Shown: piece after piece, positions 55,936 through 64,000 of the stretch | Layout of the letters: the number at the start of each line of letters is the position of its first letter | How positions within the stretch are numbered: the stretch's first letter is position 1 | Source: Puccinia triticina | Taxonomy: Eukaryota > Basidiomycota > Pucciniomycetes > Pucciniales > Pucciniaceae | DNA: 64,000 nt | Direction: 5' to 3' | NCBI RefSeq assembly: GCF_026914185.1 | Contig: NC_070567.1 | Span: 4,738,001 to 4,802,000, forward strand | Made by a program: the position numbers and the translations under genes | Notes under the pieces: generated by a model | The model's input: only the letters and a program-made list of their open reading frames with translations | Told to the model about the DNA's origin: nothing | The model's database searches: none

Positions 55936-57551
55936 GTCCACCGTACCTCCAAATGAAAACCCTCACTTTGAAGGTTTTTCGGCGAAAAACCTTAAAAGTG
56001 CGTCCGCCGTGTACCCGGCCCCGGCCCCGGGCTACAAATTCAAGTTGGGGCTGTCAAGGACTCCGAGAGAGAGCCGCCGCCCTCCAATTGCATGCAGTGC
56101 ACCCTAATCTCGATCTTCCCCGCCAGGCCGGAGCAGCAATTCTGTACAAAAAAATGGCCGGCAGTTTCGCGTTGACGTCCCTTGAGTCAGCCTGCCTAAG
56201 TCGCACCAATTGTTACTCGCTTCAGCCATGCTCGGTTAACTCAGGTCTTTTTATTTCTGTTGAATCACGAAAGCCGCGGAGGCACCCTTCGATCACCATT
56301 CACCACAGCCTCAGGGGGGAAGCTATGTAAACAAACTTCTTGCACCGGTTGGCGTTCCGGGAGAAACTATAAAAACCTATCACGGCCGGAATCAAAAAAA
56401 AAAAAAAAAAACATGCTGACTTTTGAAACCTTTCACGGCCGGAATCAAAAACATACATATATGACGCCTGCATGGCACCGAACGTTGTCTTGGTGGCCGC
56501 GGTGAATGCAGCTTGCTATTCGGAGATTTAATTTTGATGCGAGTCACATCTGAAAGGTAGGCAATATCCTACTCAGATCTTCCTAGCCTGTTTGGTCCCT
56601 GGTCTACACCATTCTCTATCTTGATCAACTCAAGAATACAAAAGTCTAAACAACCACTGAGGGCTCTACCATGCCAACAGCCACCTAAAGCTGAGACTCA
56701 TAAAAAATCACGCATTCATCGCTCGCCAGCCCCAGTGGTGCAGTCATATTCTGAGAAAGTGTGCCGTTAGTTTTGAGCATCAGGAAGAGACCTGATGCTC
56801 AAAAAAAGAACCGAGCAGGCAAAGAATGAAAATTGTGTTAAAATTAACCCTCCACATCGTGTTTATCCCTTATCTAGTATTATAGATACATCGAGGAGTT
56901 GATGATCAAAGTTCTGCCAAGGCGTCACATGTGCTGTGACGCAGAGTCGCTCAAATGATTTTGAACCAGATCATGTATTCCAAATGGTCCTTAAACCGCT
57001 ACCGGCCCGCCACGGCAAGATGTCGATTCCCATTTTTGTAACAAATACACCGTGATTAGCCGGACTGTTGGGAAATTTATCCCTGGGACAATCAACACGA
57101 ATGTAACGTGAGCAAAAAATTTTGACTCTTCCGTTGTGATACATAACATGACTGCAGAGTCATGTTGTTGTCTAACTTAGCTAATTCCCTCCTTTGCGAG
57201 ACGGCGTCCCCAGAGGGACTTAGTTAAGTTAGTGTTGTCGTGTGTTTAGGCAACGTTGCAATGGCTGCTGCTAGTATCGGTCCGTGGAAACAGACATTCC
57301 CGCTCATGATTTCCCTAGAACTCGTTCAAGTGTCAATCTCGAATTGCGTCTGCTCCAAAGGACAGTTTCGGACTCTGTTCAGTACATATTCAATTCTGCT
57401 CAGCACGGTGGACACTGGAGGTCACCATGCAGCCCGCGATAGACCCTGCTTCTTGTGAGTCTGCGATAGCTGCAGTGCACAGGTTCTTTAAAATTGATCG
57501 CTGGTATTCACGATATTTCCATGTATCAATACACCCAATTTCAACACGTGC
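55936..57551. other. Repeat debris, no gene seen
   Basis: 56365-56450 has two copies of TATCACGGCCGGAATCAAAA-like words around an A18 run. 57135-57160 holds an inverted CATGACT/AGTCATG. Nothing coding. Confidence 0.45.
56771..56804. repeat. Perfect 14-bp hairpin
   Basis: TTTTGAGCATCAGG, loop AAGAGA, exact complement, followed by more A. Could be a small element end or a structured transcript end. Confidence 0.7.
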
Positions 57552-58142
57552 TTGATTCAAATCTGTTCAAATCAGTTTCTAGGCGGATGTTGGCACTCTG
57601 TATCATATCAGCATGCGTACAACTATGGTACTTCATATAGGAAACTGCAAACAACTTCTCATTCGAGCGCATGTAGGTCATACATGTACATTGAAAACAC
57701 AAGCCGGAAGAGCCAGGTGTGGCGGGAAGACGCGAGAGTGGTGAGCTGTACGTCAAATTCCGCCGGTAACTGGATGTGCCGACTCTTTCTAGTGTCCACG
57801 GGAAAAAAATTCACCACCAAACGACAGCCGATTCGAATTGGCACGTCAAGTGCATCTCCACCTCCGGGACTCACCGGAATAACCGGCAGATATCGGATCA
57901 GAGCCACCCACTCCGGATTGCTAACGCTTTCTGGTAAAGGCAGTACACAGTGGCAGTACGAACCAAGCCATGAACTGGAACATCTCCAAAGTCCAACGAC
58001 GGCACAAAATGTCCCAAGCAGACTTCAGCCTATTTTTTTGAGTGATTGCAGGATGGGTCAACAGGATGAATCAAACCAACATGAGCGCACAAATTGCTCA
58101 GTCTCAATCACCAAACTACCGTGTTGTTTAACTCAAAGCTAG
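57552..58142. other. Overlapping open frames of unknown meaning
   Basis: A plus-strand frame (first ATG about 57682) and a minus-strand frame (57907-57659, RYLPVIPVSPGGGDALDV) overlap. Neither shows a known motif, and I cannot choose between them. Confidence 0.25.
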
Positions 58143-58354
58143 GTGGTGGGGTATTAGTGATTATTGATCGGGCATAAAATTGAGCTGATGAAGAGAGGTA
58201 AAAAAAACATCAAACTCTTCAACATAGTCCGTAAATATTATGCCCTCACTGCTTGGGCTTGACTCTCTTTGAAATCTATGTGTTAATATAGACAGCACAC
58301 ATGTATAAGCAAATCAGGCGGGGTGGCTGTGGGACGCCGGGAGCGGGTTTGTTA

Positions 58355-58810
58355 AGAGCATCTCCAACGGTGCATGGATTGCACGGACCGTGGCTTGCGG
58401 CCCTGGACCTCATGTTAGAGGGCGTTGAACCTGTCTGCAAATAGTTCACAGCGGACTCGCCAGATGCAGAGGCTGGACCAGCCTTTAAGTTTCGTCGGCT
58501 ATGAGTTCGTACTACCAGACCGCACCCGGAATTTTACTGCACAGAAAGCGGATATTGGACCGCTGGCTTGATATCCGTCCTCTTCTTTTTCAAGCTATGT
58601 TTTTTGGAAAGGTGTTGGTAAAGATTTGATGAAATGATGGTGTGTGAGGTTGGGACAAACTTGACCACTCCCTCCATGCCTGAGCCAGCCGAAAGAACCC
58701 TGGATGCCTTTGGCGAGGCGAGTCCGCTGGAACTCGCGCGACTCTCTAAGCTGGGACTGGCGGACTCGGCAGACCCAGTCCCGGTTTAGCAAGTTCGTTG
58801 CAGATGCTCT
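58355..58810. mobile_element. MITE with AGAGCATCTCCAACG ends (456 bp)
   Basis: Left AGAGCATCTCCAACG and right, reverse-complemented, AGAGCATCTGCAACG. Interior non-coding. No target duplication I can confirm, so the superfamily is open. Confidence 0.6.
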
Positions 58811-60254
58811 GGCCTTGCCATCGCTTTTTTTCCGAATCTGCCTTTTCTTGGGGATTCAGGCGCTCTGAGCGACTGTGAGTCTGTATGTTTCATTCACTGG
58901 CCACATGCGTTTCCACACCTTCATCTTGTCACGACTCCCAGTCGTAGATCATGCTGATGATATGTTGCTCATACAAACCAGTGCCGAAGTTCGCTGTATG
59001 TTGTCACAGATGATAAAATATGTATTTTTATTATGTAAATATCATTCACCTCGGCCCATCGTCTCCACCACGACTGCCACCTTTGGAAGCCTGGACCAGG
59101 GCCGCATGATGAAGAGCAAGAAGGTTTAAAAGGCTAAACGCTTCATGCGGTGTCCAAGGGTGTCCAGCTCGCGGATCCCTCGGCGTATGTACAGGCTTGG
59201 TAACTCAACATGACATGGAGCTGACAGGAAATGGGTTGATCCCGAGCTAACGCGGATGCATGGACTGTCCCCAACATACAGAAGATTTGAGGAGTGAGTA
59301 TTCTTCTCCATTTTAAGTTAATGATCCAGGATGGCATCTTGGGACCTGTTCAGTGTTGACGAGGTTTCAAGGTTTTCGAAGGTTTCAGGGGAAACGCGAT
59401 TTGAACCTAGTGTGGTGTATGAACAACAAATACACAGGTTGCCCATTATAATCGATGGATACAACTCACTTTTTTTTGTACACAATCATACTGAAAATAC
59501 TGAAAATCATCACAAGCAGTGATATTCATGTATTATGTACATACAATGTGTCCTACTCAATTCATAATTCATATCAAGCGCGCAGTCCAATTCTCTCAAC
59601 ACTGCTTGCCGATTGTTTGTTAACTGGCCGACTGTTTTTTGCTACAGGTCTGTAAACTATTTATTGTTTACACAGGGAAACTCACGCCGGCGAATGATCA
59701 TTCATCTCCGCTCCTTCTCCTTGTCCTTTGTCAAACGTTTGGTGATAGTGCTACAAGTCGACCACCCACACATATGTACTAAATCAACTACTCAAGACTC
59801 GGATTGAAGGCACAGTCTACCCGCTGCTACCCAATTTCGAATTGCCTCAAGCCGGCTAGGGCTATAGTGTGCTGTTCTATGCAAATGTCATCTTTGATGT
59901 TCAGTTACGGTTGTTTATAATAAAGAACTCCAGATTGGGTCACCTCTATAGACTCAAGTGTGTGGCTGATCTGATCTGCAGCACCCGCTTTTGCTCAACC
60001 TATTATTTCGCGCCCCGTCGTCGGGATTGGTCTAGATCTACTTTCCATCGACAGCATTCATCCGAGGTTGACTGCATTAGACTTCATTTAGATAAATTTC
60101 TATCCTCTTGAAAGCTCTTGAATCCTCCGCCATCTGCCGTAGAATTTGTTTTCCCCAGCCTCCTCACAGATATTAACGAAGAGCGCCTCCCATCCTTTTC
60201 TTCCGAGCATAAACTATCTCTGAACCTCCACTTAATCAAGAAGAACAACCATAC
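58811..60254. other. Upstream region of the Zn2Cys6 gene
   Basis: No supported gene. Ordinary mixed-composition DNA; the last 150 bp are T/C- and A-rich and probably promoter and 5' UTR. Confidence 0.5.
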
Positions 60255-61086
60255 ATGATGTTCTCTTCCGACCCGAGTTTGGGATTAATGAACGCTAAGT
60301 TCGGCTCCCCAGTATCTCAGCCGTCGCCTACTAACACTTGCTCTTCTACGGTCAGTTCTCTTACCTAATTCTGGTCTTGAAGGATTGGCAGTTTTCCTGA
60401 ATCAATCAGCGATCGTTTATTCTGCTGCTCACTATTGTACTATGATAACTTAATGGTTCAACCACGCCGGAACCTGTTTGCTGATCCCTATGTCGTCTTC
60501 TCAAACGTTGCAGACTCAGGTGAATGACGGGCCGAGTTCGGGCCATGCAGCAGCACCAATTCATGACAAGCCCCCACAAAACTTTAACCGCAGAAATCTC
60601 TACCCGATGGATTATGAAGAGGCGGCTTTCAATCTTCAACAAGTTCAGTGCACAAATTTTTCCCTGGGGCGATCGACGGTGGTTCTACCCGGGGTGGATG
60701 GCATGCTCAATGGTGCTCCAGCGTTATATCTAGCTGAGGCTCCCCCCTCTCTGCAAAGATCAAGTCTGTCGCCAACCGAACAAACGCACTCACCACTGCC
60801 TCATCCCCATCGCCGGCGCGGGCGCCGCCATCTAACTAGCGAATCACGCACGGGCAGCGCGACCACCCCTCACTCCAACCTACAATCACCTCGCCAGCGT
60901 GTCAGTATTGCCTGCACATTTTGTCGGGCTCGTAAACTACGGTGTACACCTGGTCCGCCGCCGTGTGAACATTGCAAGAGAAGAAGTCACCCTTGTAAAT
61001 TCGACTATCAGCCTCAACACCCCGATCACCTGCCATCTGCGGGATCTTCCTCCTCCACTTCCAGGGATCCGGCCATTCATCAATAA
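60255..61086 (+). CDS. Zn2Cys6 (GAL4-type) transcription regulator, 222 aa
   Basis: Exons 60255-60350 and 60514-61086 join in phase 0 across a 163-nt GT-AG intron. The start MMFSSDPSLGLMNAK is the first ATG of exon 1 (60255). The DNA-binding binuclear zinc cluster CTFCRARKLRCTPGPPPCEH plus CKRRSHPC fits CX2CX6CX6CX2CX6C, and lies near the C-terminus (residues ~170-200), preceded by a Ser/Pro/His-rich region with a basic stretch PHRRRGRRHL. Short size and C-terminal zinc cluster are unlike the usual fungal regulators with an N-terminal cluster and a long middle domain. Target genes unknown. Confidence 0.85.
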
Positions 61087-64000
61087 AGAATAGTAACAAA
61101 TATGTACTAAAGTTTTCTTTAGCACTTTGCTTGTATGAATTTCCTCCCTGAAAACCTCAAACTGCTCATATTTCCCAAATCTTAAAAGGATCCTTTTTTA
61201 TCTCGCTTCTCGGTTTTTAATATCTTATTTTCATTTGGCGTGTTTTTGTTCCATTTCTTCCGGTTCTTTCCTCTGGATTTGATTTGTTTCCATTTTCCAT
61301 TTTTGCTTGGAAGTATTGGGGATCTCAGAAACACAAGGGAAGTTGCACAATATGTAATAATTTTTGGGATAATTTTTTATGTACAGCTCTTTATGCGGAT
61401 TTCTTTTTCTCTCTCATCGATTCATTTTTTTTCTTTTGGCTTTTCTGTTCTGAAAAAAATCTTTGATTAGGACATATACCCATGTATTATACCTTGAGTT
61501 TTTCCTGTTCAGAGCCATCATACTGATGTGATTTGGAATGATGTGTCATATTATTTTAAACTTGCACACTCAAGCTCCTCTAGGGTAAAGTGAGCTGGAG
61601 TGTAACCCAGTGCTGGGTTACAGGACATACTGTCTCTTCTAAATATGTGGAGAAAATGATGCTGACTCCTCACAGATTTTACTGTGTTCCAGAATCTTGG
61701 GCAGGAAATCTTTGCAAAAAATGGCCTGGGGGATAGGGGGGGAGGTAGAGAATGTGCCGGCAGACCCGGGTGCCGCACCCATTTTCGCCAAAAACAGGCA
61801 CCCGGCACCGTGCGGCGGGTGCCGGTGGTGTACCGGCGGTACTCAGTGACTCTTTCACGTGAACGCGGCGCAATCATACCCACCGCTCGAATCTGAGTTC
61901 GGATTCACGTCTGCCGAACTGCGCTGCCGCGGACAGGTTGTGCCAACCTGTCCGCCCTAAGTTCGAACGCGGGGCCACATGGCTGGTGGGAGATTGGTCT
62001 GGCCCCCATTGGCCTCACCCGTCCAACTCAACCAACTTGTGATGTAAATATGTTGGCGTGACCCTGTGGTTGAAACACAGTTGGTATGGGACTAGTCAGG
62101 AGAGGGAAAGAAAGGTGCTGTTTAGGCTGCCCTCTGTGTTGGTCCGGATGATCCGCAAAAAAAAGGGAATAAAAAGTGATAGCTGGTTGGGTTCGGTTGG
62201 ATTTCAAGAGATACACTCAGGTTAGAAGCACAGCAGCGGTTTTGTTGGTTTGAAGAGGTCCGGAAACAAACAAAGAAACAACGGCAGAGCAGACTTCACA
62301 ATACTCGAAACAATGAAGATTGATCAAAACATTGATGGTTATTCTCTGGATCAGAAATTCCCCATGCCAACCCATCCTCCAAGTGTGGAATCGTACTTGG
62401 ACTCCGGGTGGAGCATGTCATGGGAGTTTTCATCCTCTCCTTGTGCGTGAAAAGGGCACAGACCTTACAACAACACAAAAGAAAAGAAAGGAAAACAACT
62501 GTGAGAAATTGAAAACAATGTTGGAGCAGAGCAACTCTGGAGCCAAAAACCTTGATGATTGATTGTACCAACACTGGGTAGTTACATTACCCCTCCTTCT
62601 CTGATTGTCCAATTGCATTGTTGGACCTTATTCCTTGATTCTCATTCATCCCCCTCTGCTGAGGGTATCCACAACAGTGAAATAGGTACAATACATGTAT
62701 TGTATTTGTATTGACAATACAAAGTTTTACAAAACTATGTATTTTATTGGAAGCTAAATATGTCAAAATACAATACAATACACATGTATTTTAGAGATGG
62801 TATAGAGAATGTCAAAATGGACCCGGGTACCGGTTCCACCACTGGTACCCGCACATTTTTTTCAAAAAACTGGCACCCGGCACCGCCTGGCGGGTACCAG
62901 TGGTCTTTTAGGCGGGTACCAGAAGTAACCACCATTTTTTCATCAAAACTCACTCCCAAGCCCCAAAGGGAGTGAATTATTACTTGCCATGCCGGGGGGG
63001 GGGGGGGGGGGGGGTGCAAGCACTGATGGAGGACAGTGATGTATGTAGGGGTTGAGGAACTTGATGCCAATGCTCTCAATCATTTCAATAGAGAAAATAC
63101 TATCAAAGGTAGTGTGGTGGTAGAATTGGATGCGGGGTGCCAAAGTGTCTAACAGATTTTCCAGGCACGCGGTACTGGGGGCACAAGGGCTCCAAAGGCA
63201 GCTGGGGCGCATATGCTAGGAACGGAGTGTGCAGTAGAAGGCGGCGGAGCTGTGGCGTGCAGAGCAGAGAGGACTTTCTCAGTCCAGGTAGTCCAGCGCG
63301 GTGATTGGGGGAAGCCGTGGCAGATGAAGCAGCCTACATCAGCAGAGGCAGTGAGTGGGATCCCAACATTGGAGGCTAGGCAGGGGCATGGATTGTGTAT
63401 GATTGGTGGTCTGGTGGCTTTATACGGCAAGCGGCGGATGCACAGATGATAATGTGGGAGCAGAGGCAGGTAGTGTGTGTGCGTGCATGGGATGGGAGGA
63501 GGATTTCTATTTGATATTTCTGTTTCTATTGGGGTTATGACATGCGGCGGAGTTTTCTCTTGGTTTATTATCTACAGCGGAGTGGTGGAGACTTTTCTAT
63601 ATACATGGGGGGTGTTCCATCTTTAGGATCTATATCTTATTTTGCTATCTTCTACGGACTTTTATTGTTTTTTGATGGCTTATTACTCATTTCTGTGTGT
63701 TTGTGATTGCGGAGGTTCTTGATTATGGTTTTCTTGCGGCTACTTCATGTGGTTGCTTATGGTGCTTTTTTGGTGTTTTAAAGTGTTTACCTTTACTTCA
63801 TTGTGGATCATTATTATTATTACATTGTGGATTTATCCCTTTCTGCGGAGCTCTATTACGTGCTTATACTACTTAATGCTTGATTATTCCCCCAGCCAAC
63901 GGTGGGCCAATGTGACGTGTTACAATATGTGGGCCAATTCGCGTAACACATTGGTCATTATTTTCAAGGAAAAACTGTTAATTTTAACAAAAAAATATTG
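61087..64000. other. Repeat debris to the end of the window
   Basis: 61760-61830 and 62820-62930 are related repeats with GGGTGCC/GGCACCCGGCACC words (hAT-like ends possible). 62690-62790 is full of TACAATACATGTATTG palindromes. A G21 run sits at 62994-63014. From about 63220 the sequence resembles the LTR-like insert at 49.5 kb and is cut by the window end. No gene seen. Confidence 0.5.

Noticed and set aside
62994..63014. G21 homopolymer as a functional element
   Set aside because: Most likely slippage or sequencing uncertainty; nothing around supports a function.

Overview
This window looks like nuclear DNA of a basidiomycete rust fungus (Pucciniales; Puccinia- or Austropuccinia-like). 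Protein genes are split by many short GT-AG introns (about 40-165 nt). Recognisable are midasin, an OTU protease, a PON-like hydrolase, SPO11, a Zn2Cys6 regulator, secreted proteins with signal peptides and alpha-kinase relics. At least half of the sequence is transposable elements and their debris. Species cannot be read from the sequence.

Layout. 1-9.1 kb is a gene island: 3' end of MDN1/REA1, a secreted cysteine-containing protein, a small unknown protein on the minus strand and a PON-like gene with an internal NKT repeat. 9.1-25.9 kb is repeat territory: MITEs, two ~1 kb dispersed repeat copies, a 1.64 kb satellite of 29-bp hairpins, a SPO11 gene rebuilt from eight small minus-strand exons, an element made of nested palindromes, an RRM-PON-gag chimera, decayed Ty3/Gypsy gag-protease and a long-inverted-repeat element. 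27.1-28.7 kb carries a 534-codon secreted candidate with 20-residue repeats. 29.5-30.9 kb carries an OTU-domain protease.

31.17-43.91 kb is a nested composite. Inverted copies of one terminal sequence bracket a decayed DDE transposase (plus strand) and a decayed SAM-like family gene (minus strand). That second gene is cut by a full-length 8.28 kb Ty3/Gypsy element with near-identical 815-bp LTRs, intact gag and pol, and a primer-binding site that extends through the whole 3' half of a tRNA-Tyr. 46.4-52 kb holds a truncated relative of that element and a decayed Ty1/Copia. 52-56 kb holds an alpha-kinase pseudogene between inverted repeat arms. 60.3-61.1 kb is a Zn2Cys6 regulator; the rest to 64 kb is repeat debris.

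Two themes join the parts. First, elements nest in each other, so natural empty/filled target sites can be read off (CACTA-like MITE, GACTTCC MITE, Gypsy insertion). Second, decay is dominated by C-to-T change at CpG: premature TGA codons where CGA is expected, a Glu-to-Lys change in a transposase, a captured PON fragment with 4 of 7 differences at CpG, and one inverted arm that is the CpG-decayed version of the other. This is the pattern expected from methylated, silenced repeats. All family calls come from motif reading without database search; exon joins were made by hand from frame and splice-site consistency.
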